From positions 54,704-118,703 of the forward strand of contig CAYXIO010000005.1 of NCBI GenBank assembly GCA_964465125.1: a DNA stretch of 64,000 nucleotides, given 5' to 3'. This DNA comes from CAYOHG01 sp964465125 (lineage in GTDB: Bacteria; Planctomycetota; Phycisphaerae; UBA1845; Fen-1342). Below are positions 10,644 to 18,053 of the stretch, piece by piece. The translations under genes and the position numbers were made by a program. Below the pieces are notes generated by a model that made no database searches, was not told where the DNA came from, and saw only the letters and a list, made by a program, of their open reading frames with translations. Position 1 is the first letter of the stretch; the number at the start of each line of letters is the position of its first letter.

Positions 10644-11824
10644 GCGAGCCCCTCCAGGATTTCCAGGTCCTTGTCGCCCCGGCCGGAGAGGTTCACCACC
10701 AGGAGGTCGTCGGAGTCCATCGCAGCGGCCTGCCCGAGGGCCTCCGCCAGCGCGTGGGCCGACTCCAGCGCCGGGATGATGCCTTCGGTCTCGCACAGCC
10801 TCTTGAGCGCGGCGACGGCCTGCTCATCGGTGGCGAACGTGTACTCGACCCGCCCACAGTCCTTCAGGAACGCGTGCTCGGGGCCCACGCCGGGGTAGTC
10901 GAGCCCGGCGGAGACCGAGTGGGTCTCGCAGACCTGCCCGTGTTCGTCCTGCATCAGGTAGCTGCGCGCGCCGTGCAGCACGCCGATCGTCCCGGCCGAG
11001 AGAGTTGCGGCGTGTTTCCCGGTGGCCAAGCCGAGCCCGCCGCCCTCGACGCCGACGAGCCGCACGCTTTCGTCGGCGAGGAACGCCCGGAACATCCCGA
11101 TGGCGTTCGATCCGCCTCCGACGCAGGCGACGACCACGTCCGGCAGCCGCCGCTCGCGCTCCAGGAACTGGGCCCGCGTTTCATGTCCGATCACCGCCTG
11201 GAAGTCTCGAACGATCATCGGGAACGGGTGCGGACCGACGACCGAGCCGACCACGTAATGCGTCGTCTCGACGTTCGCAACCCAGTCGCGCAGGGCCTCG
11301 TTGATCGCGTCCTTGAGCGTCCTGCTGCCCGACTCGACCGGGATCAGCTCGGCCCCCAGCAGCCGCATGCGCAAAGCGTTGGCTCGCTGCCGGCGGATGT
11401 CCTCCGCGCCCATGTAGATGTGACACTTGATCCCCATCAGCGCGCACGCGGTTGCGGTGGCTACGCCGTGTTGCCCCGCGCCGGTTTCCGCAATGACGCG
11501 CCGCTTGCCCATGCGCTTGCAGAGCAGGACCTGTCCGATCGCGTTGTTGATCTTGTGAGCGCCGGTGTGGGCGAGATCCTCGCGCTTCAGGTAGATACGC
11601 GCGCCGCCGATCTCCCGGGAAAGCCGCGCGGCGTGGTACAGCGGGGTCGGCCGCCCCACGTAGTCGCTGAGCAGCACGCCCAGCTCCCGCAGAAAGGCCT
11701 CGTCGCGCGCCACCGCGGCGTAGGCCCGCTCCAGCTCTCCGAGCGCATGCATCAGCGTCTCGGGGACGTAGCGCCCCCCATGCGCCCCGAAATAGCCTCG
11801 TTCGTCAGGTAACGCGACGGACAT
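10640..11824 (-). CDS. trpB: Tryptophan synthase beta chain
   Basis: A 394-residue PLP enzyme that joins indole and serine to tryptophan. The PLP-binding Lys is K91 in HTGAHKINNAIGQ. The GAGQHGVATA and CVGGGSNAIGMF phosphate-binding segments are present, along with the C-terminal LSGRGDKD. It is the TrpB1 type with an alpha-subunit partner. The start overlaps the trpF end by 20 bases and the stop overlaps trpA by four. Confidence 0.96.
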   Translation of the reverse strand: MSVALPDERGYFGAHGGRYVPETLMHALGELERAYAAVARDEAFLRELGVLLSDYVGRPTPLYHAARLSREIGGARIYLKREDLAHTGAHKINNAIGQVLLCKRMGKRRVIAETGAGQHGVATATACALMGIKCHIYMGAEDIRRQRANALRMRLLGAELIPVESGSRTLKDAINEALRDWVANVETTHYVVGSVVGPHPFPMIVRDFQAVIGHETRAQFLERERRLPDVVVACVGGGSNAIGMFRAFLADESVRLVGVEGGGLGLATGKHAATLSAGTIGVLHGARSYLMQDEHGQVCETHSVSAGLDYPGVGPEHAFLKDCGRVEYTFATDEQAVAALKRLCETEGIIPALESAHALAEALGQAAAMDSDDLLVVNLSGRGDKDLEILEGLA

Positions 11825-12545
11825 CGCAACTCCTCACCGCATCGATGAACGCACGCATCCGCCGCGCGTCCTTGTGACCCGCGGAACGCTCCACCCCCGA
11901 CGAAACATCGACGGCGAACGGGCGCAGCATGCGGATGGCATCCGCCACGTTGTCCGCGTTGAGTCCGCCCGACACGATCAGCGGCAGGCCCAGCCCGCGC
12001 GCCTTGCGCCAGTCAAACGCCTGCCCACCGCCCGCGCCCGGATCGAGCAGGTAGCCGTCCACCTCATACTCCGACATCCGCGCACGCAACGAGCCGGGAT
12101 CGTCCTCGGCGGTCACGTTGAAACGCTTGATCACGCGCACGCCATTCAACGCGCGGCAATACTCCGGCGGCTCGTCCCCGTGCAATTGAACGGCGTCGAG
12201 CCGGACGTGCTCGGCGAGGCTGAGCACGTCGCCCAACGGTGCGTCGACGAACACGCCGACCGCGGCGACGCGCGCGGGCAGTGCGGTCGCGATGTGCCGG
12301 GCGTGTGCGGGGTCGATCCGCCGCTTCGACTCCGCAAAGACGAAGCCGATGGCGTGCGCGCCGAGCCGAGCGGCGCTCAGCGCGTCGTCGAGGTTCGTGA
12401 TTCCGCAGATCTTGGTTTGCGTCACGTTGCCGTATCCACGCGCGGCAGCCGTCCATGAGCGCGACGAACGCGCCGCAGCGCGGTCGGACGCCTCGGCGTC
12501 GACATGTCGGACCTGCGCGCGCAGGCGATCAAGCGCGTCCGGCAT
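11805..12545 (-). CDS. trpF: Phosphoribosylanthranilate isomerase
   Basis: A TIM-barrel isomerase acting on phosphoribosylanthranilate. The family core starts at TKICGITNLDDA and includes VQLHGDE, the LLDPGAGGGQAFDW loop, LIVSGGLNADNV and VDVSSGVERSAGHKD. With ATG 12545, three bases after the trpC stop, the protein is 246 residues. It then carries about 40 non-conserved, Arg/Ala-rich residues before the core. A GTG at 12425 would give a typical 206-residue enzyme but has no clear ribosome-binding site. The longer form is listed because of the tight coupling to trpC; the real start is uncertain. Confidence 0.92.
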   Translation of the reverse strand: MPDALDRLRAQVRHVDAEASDRAAARSSRSWTAAARGYGNVTQTKICGITNLDDALSAARLGAHAIGFVFAESKRRIDPAHARHIATALPARVAAVGVFVDAPLGDVLSLAEHVRLDAVQLHGDEPPEYCRALNGVRVIKRFNVTAEDDPGSLRARMSEYEVDGYLLDPGAGGGQAFDWRKARGLGLPLIVSGGLNADNVADAIRMLRPFAVDVSSGVERSAGHKDARRMRAFIDAVRSCDVRRVT

Positions 12546-12548
12546 GGT

Positions 12549-13337
12549 TCAGGACCGCCCGTCCGACGGATCGACCCGTCCCAGCAGCTCGGCCAGCTTG
12601 ACCCCGGGATTCGCTGCCCGCATCAGCGCTTCGCCGACCAGGATCGCATCACAGCCCGCGGATTCCGCCCGCAGCACATCCTCGCGCGTGCGGATTCCGC
12701 TCTCCGCGACGGCGATGCAATCGTCCGGGATGCGATCCAGCAGCGCCAGACCGCGCTGTAAATCGACCTCGAACGTGTCCAGGTCGCGGCTGTTCACTCC
12801 GATGAGCTCAGCGCCGCAGCCCAGCGCCCGACGGAGCTCGACCTGATCGTGCACCTCGACCAGCGCCGCGAGTCCAAGCTTGCCGGCACTCTCCAACAGA
12901 AGCCCCAACTGGGAATCCTCCAGGATGCGGACGATCAGAAGGATCGCATCGGCGCCGAGCGCCGCGGCCTCGTGCACCTGGTAATCGTCCAGCGTGAAGT
13001 CCTTGCGCAGTACGGGCAGCGGCACCGCGCCGCGCGCGCGCCGCAGGTCTTCATCCGTCCCGGCGAAGAATTCGAAGTCGGTCAGAACGCTCAGCGCTGC
13101 CGCGCCGCCGTGGGCGTACTGAAGCGCGACGGCCGCGGGTTCCAGCTCGGCCCGCAGCATGCCTTTGGAAGGCGAACGGCGCTTGATTTCGGCGATGGCG
13201 GAGACGCCCGGGGCGCGCATCGCCGCCGTGAAGTCGCGCACCGGCCCGCGGCGCTGCGTCCGCAGCGCTTCGAGCGGGGCGCTCGCCCGACGCTGCTCGA
13301 TCTCGGTGCGCTTGGTCGCAACGATCCGCGTCAGCAT
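12549..13337 (-). CDS. trpC: Indole-3-glycerol phosphate synthase
   Basis: A 262-residue TIM barrel that closes the indole ring from carboxyphenylamino-deoxyribulose phosphate. The signature AEIKRRSPSKG (about residues 47-57) holds the catalytic Lys. VLRKDFTLDDYQ, IGVNSRDLDTF and VAESGIRTRED are all present. The ATG at 13337 overlaps the end of trpD by seven bases. It is a stand-alone TrpC, not fused to TrpF as in enteric bacteria. Confidence 0.95.
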   Translation of the reverse strand: MLTRIVATKRTEIEQRRASAPLEALRTQRRGPVRDFTAAMRAPGVSAIAEIKRRSPSKGMLRAELEPAAVALQYAHGGAAALSVLTDFEFFAGTDEDLRRARGAVPLPVLRKDFTLDDYQVHEAAALGADAILLIVRILEDSQLGLLLESAGKLGLAALVEVHDQVELRRALGCGAELIGVNSRDLDTFEVDLQRGLALLDRIPDDCIAVAESGIRTREDVLRAESAGCDAILVGEALMRAANPGVKLAELLGRVDPSDGRS

Positions 13338-14374
13338 GCGGTCGTTCCTTTCGCATCGCGGGCTCGGCTGGCCTGAGCGAGCGCCTCCAGCTTGCCGCGC
13401 GCCGCGCCGCTGTCGATCGAGCGCCGGGCGCGCTCGATTCCCGCCGCGAAGGTGTCCGCGCGGCCGCCGGCGTAGATCGCCGCAGCCGCGTTCAGCACCA
13501 CCACGTCGCGCTTGGGTCCGGGCACACCGTTGAGCACGGCTCGGATGATCGCGGCGTTCTCGTCCGGCTCGCCCCCACGCAGTTCGTCCACAGCGGCGCG
13601 CTCGATTCCAAACTGCTCCGGCAGGACCGTGTAGCTGCGGACCGCGCCCTCGCGAAGCTCGCTGACGCGCGTCGGCCCGCTCAGCGTCAGCTCGTCCAGC
13701 CCGTCCTCGCCGTGCACGACCAGACAGTGAATCGACCCCAGCCGCCTGAGCACGTGCGCGATCGCCTCGGTTAGCGCGCCGTCGTAGGTTCCGAGCACCT
13801 GCCGCCGCGCGCCCGCCGGATGAACCAGCGGGCCGAGCGTGTTGAAGATGGTGCGAATGCCCAGCTCTCGTCTGGGACCGGCGGCATGCCGCGCACCGGG
13901 GTGATACTGCGGCGCGAACAAAAAGACGATCCCCAGCTTCTCGATGCACGCCGCACTGTGCTCCGGCGGCATCTGAATATCGACGCCCAGCGCTGTGAGC
14001 ACGTCCGCACTTCCGGCGCGGCTCAGGTTCGAGCGATTGCCGTGCTTTGCGACGCGGCAGCCGGCCCCCGCCGCCACGAAGGCAACCGCGGTGGACACGT
14101 TGAAGGTTCCGAGTCCGTCGCCGCCGGTGCCGCAGGTGTCGAGCAGGTCGTCCGGATGGGAAATGCGGATCGCCGCCGCCCCGGCGCGCATGGCTCGCAC
14201 CAGCCCGGTGATCTCGTCGACGGTTTCCCCTTTCATGCGCAGCGCCACGAGCAGCGCCCCGATCTGCGCCTGGGTGGCCTGGCCGGACATGACGAGTTCG
14301 GCGACGGCGCAGGCCTCGGACTCGCGCAGGTCCTGGCGTGCGACGAGCTTCTGAATGGCCTCTTGCAGCGTCAT
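13331..14374 (-). CDS. trpD: Anthranilate phosphoribosyltransferase
   Basis: A 347-residue enzyme that transfers phosphoribosyl from PRPP to anthranilate. Family motifs DTCGTGGDGLGTFNVSTA, KHGNRSNLSRAGSADVLTALG, FAPQYHPG, RTIFNTLGPLVHPA and VVHGEDGLDELTLSG are intact. ATG 14374 (MTLQEAIQKL) is preferred over a longer in-frame start at 14470, which would lie inside the predicted attenuator. It is the first structural gene of the operon, 80 bases downstream of the leader terminator. The ribosome-binding site before the ATG is weak. Confidence 0.94.
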   Translation of the reverse strand: MTLQEAIQKLVARQDLRESEACAVAELVMSGQATQAQIGALLVALRMKGETVDEITGLVRAMRAGAAAIRISHPDDLLDTCGTGGDGLGTFNVSTAVAFVAAGAGCRVAKHGNRSNLSRAGSADVLTALGVDIQMPPEHSAACIEKLGIVFLFAPQYHPGARHAAGPRRELGIRTIFNTLGPLVHPAGARRQVLGTYDGALTEAIAHVLRRLGSIHCLVVHGEDGLDELTLSGPTRVSELREGAVRSYTVLPEQFGIERAAVDELRGGEPDENAAIIRAVLNGVPGPKRDVVVLNAAAAIYAGGRADTFAAGIERARRSIDSGAARGKLEALAQASRARDAKGTTAC

Positions 14375-14454
14375 CTCAATCGTTGACCCGTCTCGGCCGA
14401 CCTCGTCGCCGCCGCGAAACCGCGAGTTCGCCCCTGTCCTGATCGGCAGGAAGC

Positions 14455-14482
14455 AAAAAACCCCCGGCACGCTCGCCGAGGG
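14455..14482 (-). terminator. Intrinsic terminator of the trp leader (attenuator, segments 3:4)
   Basis: Read on the minus strand, CCCTCGGC (14482-14475) pairs with GCCGGGGG (14468-14461) around a six-base loop. TTTTTT follows immediately (14460-14455). One pair is G-U. It is the strongest intrinsic terminator seen in the window. Its 5' arm is also part of a competing helix with 14532-14522, so termination can be conditional. Confidence 0.85.
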
Positions 14483-14521
14483 TCTGTCAGTTGCGCTTCG
14501 AACTCATGCTGCGCGAACGCG

Positions 14522-14532
14522 GACCTCCCGGC
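14522..14532 (-). promoter_or_regulatory. Antiterminator arm of the trp leader (segment 2)
   Basis: GCCGGGAGGTC (14532-14522) can pair with GACCCTCGGC (14484-14475). The helix has ten base pairs, with one bulged A and one G-U. That sequesters the 5' arm of the terminator. The same segment 2 region (14540-14530) can also pair back onto the trpL coding sequence around its first Trp codon (GGCG/CGCC with TTAT/ATAA), giving the classical pause hairpin. The three mutually exclusive helices follow the trp attenuation scheme known from enteric bacteria and rhizobia. Confidence 0.75.
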
Positions 14533-14536
14533 GGGA

Positions 14537-14584
14537 TTATCGCCCGTAATGCCAATAACGCCAGAAGCTTGCCGCGCTTCGCAT
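14537..14584 (-). CDS. trpL: trp operon leader peptide with two Trp codons
   Basis: A 15-codon ORF, MRSAASFWRYWHYGR, has TGG codons at positions 8 and 11. Tyr and Phe codons sit around them. The stop TAA at 14539-14537 lies just before the antiterminator arm. No ribosome-binding site precedes it. The predicted promoter puts the transcript start on or next to the A of the ATG, so it would be translated as a leaderless message. Stalling at Trp codons when charged tRNA-Trp is short would free segment 2 to pair with segment 3 and let transcription reach trpD. Sinorhizobium trpL is a known leaderless parallel. Confidence 0.75.
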   Translation of the reverse strand: MRSAASFWRYWHYGR

Positions 14585-14590
14585 GTCTTG

Positions 14591-14619
14591 ATGCTATCGA
14601 TTCGCTCCGCGGGAGTCAA
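14591..14619 (-). promoter_or_regulatory. Promoter of the trp operon
   Basis: On the minus strand a -35 box TTGACT (14619-14614, five of six consensus) is separated by 17 bases from TAGCAT (14596-14591, four of six). The start of transcription would fall six bases on, at about 14584. That is the first base of trpL. Confidence 0.65.
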
Positions 14620-14731
14620 CGTCAGGCCTCGGTGCACTCAGGTTGGGTCGGGAGCCCAGATGCGAGGCTTCGCGTTCGGGCCGGCCCCGGCGTCCGACCC
14701 GCCCAACACTCCGCGCGGCCACGCTGATCCG

Positions 14732-15436
14732 CTACGCACCCCGCGTGGCTTCCTGGACGATCGCCACACCCCAGGACGTGCCCAGACGATCCGCCCCGGC
14801 CTCGATCATCTCTAGCGCCGTCGCAAGATCGCGAATGCCGCCGGAGGCCTTCACCTTGAGCGGGGCCGCCGCGGTTTTTAGCAACGCGACGTGGGCCACG
14901 CTGGCGCCGCCGGCGGCGTGAAACCCGGTCGACGTCTTGACGAAATCGGCCTTGGCGTCCACGGCGGCCTTGCAGCCCAGCGCGATCTGCTCGTCGCTCA
15001 GCGCCCGCGTCTCGAGGATCACCTTGACGATCGCCGAGGCATTCACGGACTTCACTGCGTCGACGACCGCGCCCACGTCCGACCGGGCCGCGGGGTAGTC
15101 ACCGGCAATCAGCGCCGCGATGTTGATCACCATGTCGACTTCGCGCGCCCCGCGCTCCACCGCGCATTGGGCCTCGTACGCTTTCACCTCCGGCAGCGCG
15201 GCGCCCAGCGGGAACCCAGCGACCGCCGCGACCACAGGCGCGTTGCCGCCGCGCTTGCTCGACTTCATCAGCCGCTCGTGGCAGCGTTCGACCCAGATCG
15301 GGTTCACGCACACCGCCGCGAAGCCCAGTTCAAGCGCTTCGTCAACGAGCACGTCGACCTGGGCCGCGGTGGCCTCGGGCTTCAGCAGCGTGTGGTCGAT
15401 TCGCGCGGCCAGCTCCGCAGCGTCGAGTTTGGGCAT
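14732..15436 (-). CDS. deoC: Deoxyribose-phosphate aldolase
   Basis: A 234-residue class I aldolase that splits 2-deoxyribose 5-phosphate to glyceraldehyde 3-phosphate and acetaldehyde in deoxynucleoside catabolism. The Schiff-base Lys is K167 in FVKTSTGF. The supporting residues are D101 (EVDMVIN) and K138 (IVKVILE). KASGGIRD near the C terminus binds phosphate. A good ribosome-binding site (GGGAG) lies five bases before the ATG. It is transcribed toward the trp operon, but the trp promoter lies in the 357-base gap between them, so the two need not be linked. Confidence 0.95.
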   Translation of the reverse strand: MPKLDAAELAARIDHTLLKPEATAAQVDVLVDEALELGFAAVCVNPIWVERCHERLMKSSKRGGNAPVVAAVAGFPLGAALPEVKAYEAQCAVERGAREVDMVINIAALIAGDYPAARSDVGAVVDAVKSVNASAIVKVILETRALSDEQIALGCKAAVDAKADFVKTSTGFHAAGGASVAHVALLKTAAAPLKVKASGGIRDLATALEMIEAGADRLGTSWGVAIVQEATRGA

Positions 15437-15598
15437 GGGGTCTCCCTGATCGGTCGTCTCGTGCGTGGCACGATAGTCGCACGCGGCGTTCGCGAGAAGT
15501 CTGCCGCGGCAGCCGAACGGTTACGGGCCGATCGCGAACCGTTCGGCGGGCCGGAAATGCCGGTCAGCGCGGCCGCCGCGGCGAGTACCATTCCTCCC

Positions 15599-16837
15599 AT
15601 GTTTCGGGCCCGCACCAAGCCGCCGGTACCCTTCGATCCACGGGTCGCGCTGGACGCGGACCTCGACGACCGTTTCATTCCGGTGCGCGCCGCGGACCTG
15701 GCGAAGCTGCTGGCCAGCGATCACGAGACCTTCGGCGAGCTGAGCGGGCAACTCGCCGCGGTCACGTCCGCGATGATCGACTGGTTCGAAGTCGAGGCTG
15801 CGCGGGTGGAGCGCGAGACCTGCGACGCGTATCACCCTTACTGCCCCGACCGCGACACCCAGCCGCTGGCCGGAATCAGCCCGGCTCCGTGCGAGCTTTC
15901 GGCGATCACGGAGCGCGTCGCGTTCCTGGCTGGGAAGGCCAACTTCGAGGAGCTAAGTCCGGCCCAGATCGAGGCGGCGGTGCAGGCCGCCAACGCGCTG
16001 GGCTTGCGGGTTCGGCTGAGGCCCGAGCGCATCGACCTGCTGCGCGTCTGGGTCCGCGGACGCGGGCGGGCCGAGATGATCCGCAGGATCTGGTGGAACC
16101 CGCTGCGCGGTCGCGCCGAGCAGGTTTCGGTCTACCGCCGCCTGCTGGTCGCCTGCAAGCTACACGACGACCCCGCGCTGCTGCTGAAGCTCTTCAAGAA
16201 CATCCCGATGCAGGACGTCGAGGCGCTGCTGCCGCACGCCGAAGTGACCATGACGCTCTGGGATCGGCTGAAGGTCTGGGGCGGCGGGGCGGGGGCGATC
16301 GGCACCACGGCTACCAAGCTGCTCTCCGGCGCGGTGACGATTCTCGCCCTCACCAAGCTCCTGTGGATTCTGATCATCGGGCTCGGAACGCTGACCGTGC
16401 GCACCGTGCTGGGGTATCGTCGCGCGCAGGATCGACGCGACTTTGAGCGGACGCGCAACCTATACTACCAGAACCTGACCAACAACCTCGGCGTCGTGAA
16501 CTCGCTGGTTCACCTGGTGCTCGACGAGGAGCTGAAGGAGGCGCTGCTGGCGTATGCGCTGTGCGCCAGCCCGAGCGGAGGTCCGGCGGATGAAGGCGAT
16601 CTGGCCCGCCGGGCTCAGCGCTACCTGGCCGACCGGCTGGCGATCCGCGTGGATTTCGACACCCCCGACGCGCTCCAGACGCTCACCCGGCTGAACCTAT
16701 GGTCGGATCGGACGTCGTTCCAAGTGGTCCCGCCGGCGGAGGCCGTCCAGCGGCTCAGCCTGCGGCCGCGGGCAAGTCCGCAATTCCGTCCGCCGCCGCA
16801 GAACGCTCCCGCAACCTCGGTACCCGGCGACGGTTAG
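15599..16837 (+). CDS. DUF3754 membrane protein
   Basis: A 412-residue protein with the DUF3754 (TMEM143-like) core: KLFKNIPMQDVEALLP followed by WDRLKVWGGG. Two membrane helices come next (about residues 235-265). A conserved tail segment contains RTRNLYYQNLTNNLGV. Function is unknown for the family. The N-terminal 200 residues are soluble and charged. An in-frame ATG at 15557 would add 14 residues; neither start has a clear ribosome-binding site. It is divergent from deoC and is followed 37 bases later by an ECF sigma factor gene. Confidence 0.85.
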   Translation: MFRARTKPPVPFDPRVALDADLDDRFIPVRAADLAKLLASDHETFGELSGQLAAVTSAMIDWFEVEAARVERETCDAYHPYCPDRDTQPLAGISPAPCELSAITERVAFLAGKANFEELSPAQIEAAVQAANALGLRVRLRPERIDLLRVWVRGRGRAEMIRRIWWNPLRGRAEQVSVYRRLLVACKLHDDPALLLKLFKNIPMQDVEALLPHAEVTMTLWDRLKVWGGGAGAIGTTATKLLSGAVTILALTKLLWILIIGLGTLTVRTVLGYRRAQDRRDFERTRNLYYQNLTNNLGVVNSLVHLVLDEELKEALLAYALCASPSGGPADEGDLARRAQRYLADRLAIRVDFDTPDALQTLTRLNLWSDRTSFQVVPPAEAVQRLSLRPRASPQFRPPPQNAPATSVPGDG

Positions 16838-16874
16838 TATCCATGTGCCGATCGGGCGCCTGCGAGATTCTGCC

Positions 16875-17486
16875 ATGCTTCGCGGACCGGAACCGTCCAC
16901 TCCCCAGCGTATGAGCGGTGCGATCGTCGACGCCGAGGCTCTGCGGACTCTCGTCAACGCGGCCCAGGGCGGCAGCAAGCCCGCTGCCGACCAACTGGTG
17001 CGCGAGCACGAGGGCTGGGTGCGCGCCGTCGTTTACGGCGTGACCGGCCGGCCGGACCTGGTGGACGACATCGCGCAGCAGGTCTGGACGCAGGTGTTCG
17101 AGCGGCTGGATTCGCTCGCGGACCCGGCCCGGCTTCGATCCTGGCTGTATTCCGTCGCGCGGAACGCGGCCATCGACGCGGGACAGGCCCGCCGGCGACG
17201 CGCGATGACCGACCTCGAGGTGGTCGGCGATTCGCTCAGCACCCGGCAACGCGAGCATCCGGATCATCTGGCCGCGGGTTCCGAGCTGCGCCAGGTGCTC
17301 CTTCAGGCCGTTCAGGCGCTGCCCGCTCTGTACCGCGAGCCGTTCGTCCTGCGCCACCTCGAGGACTGGAGCTACGCGGAGATCGGCGCGCTGCTGGAAA
17401 TGCCGGAGGAGACCGTGGAGACCCGCTTGGTTCGGGCGCGGCGTTTGTTGCGGGAAATGTTGAAGGGCAAGATCGACCATGAGTGA
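16875..17486 (+). CDS. ECF-type RNA polymerase sigma factor
   Basis: A sigma-70 family regulator of about 203 residues. Region 2 runs through YGVTGRPDLVDDIAQQVWTQVFERLD and LRSWLYSVARNAAID. Region 4 is LPALYREPFVLRHLEDWSYAEIGALLEMPEETVETRLVRARRLL, a standard helix-turn-helix for the -35 element. The start is uncertain: GTG 16845, ATG 16875 and ATG 16911 are all in frame without a clear ribosome-binding site. The stop overlaps the next gene by eight bases, typical of a sigma/anti-sigma pair. Confidence 0.88.
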   Translation: MLRGPEPSTPQRMSGAIVDAEALRTLVNAAQGGSKPAADQLVREHEGWVRAVVYGVTGRPDLVDDIAQQVWTQVFERLDSLADPARLRSWLYSVARNAAIDAGQARRRRAMTDLEVVGDSLSTRQREHPDHLAAGSELRQVLLQAVQALPALYREPFVLRHLEDWSYAEIGALLEMPEETVETRLVRARRLLREMLKGKIDHE

Positions 17487-18000
17487 ACCCACTGAACTCG
17501 AGCGGCTGATCACGCGGGCGCTGGACCGGCAGGCCAGCCCGGCGGATCACCGCGCGCTGCATCAGCAGGCTCGACGGGATCCTTCGGTCGCGCGTCTGCT
17601 GGTCGAGTACACGCACATGGACCGCGCGCTGCGCTCGGCGATGCGAAGTGCCGTGCCGCGCCGGTCGGCGCCGCGCGTGATTCCGCTTTGGCATTGGTTG
17701 ACACAAATGGTGACGGTGGCGGCGGCCGCCGGCCTGGCGCTGCTGCTGTGGGTGCGTCCGCCGGGCGCGGCGAATCTCCCCGGGCGGGATGCGCGCGCGT
17801 CGATGTTCGCGGATTTGCCCGTGCCGGCCCAGGACCAGTTCGACCCGGATACCGCCCGGCGCTACGAGCGCCCCGGCGTTCGGCTGGACGACGCGGACGG
17901 CAACTGGATCGTGATTCCCGGGCAGCGTCCCAATGAATACCTGATCGTCGAGGTCAAGCGAATCAAGAGTCGCACGGTCTACATCCAGAAGGACTTCTAG
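17479..18000 (+). CDS. Single-pass membrane protein, putative anti-sigma factor
   Basis: A 173-residue protein with a cytoplasmic N-terminal helical segment (residues 1-70), one membrane helix (about 72-92) and a 75-residue exported tail. The topology, and the overlap with the sigma factor gene, fit a membrane anti-sigma factor. No ZAS zinc motif is visible, so the assignment rests on context. The tail ends in a charged, beta-rich segment (YLIVEVKRIKSRTVYIQ). The PDZ protein gene follows 53 bases later. Confidence 0.72.
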   Translation: MSEPTELERLITRALDRQASPADHRALHQQARRDPSVARLLVEYTHMDRALRSAMRSAVPRRSAPRVIPLWHWLTQMVTVAAAAGLALLLWVRPPGAANLPGRDARASMFADLPVPAQDQFDPDTARRYERPGVRLDDADGNWIVIPGQRPNEYLIVEVKRIKSRTVYIQKDF

Positions 18001-18053
18001 GTCCGGCGCAAGACAACCCGGTCAATGCAATGGTTGACGTGGAGGTACATGGA

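Noticed and set aside
14491..14511. A second tiny ORF (MSSKRN) between trpL and the terminator
   Set aside because: It has no Trp codons and its nearest GGAGG is 16 bases away; trpL at 14584 fits better.
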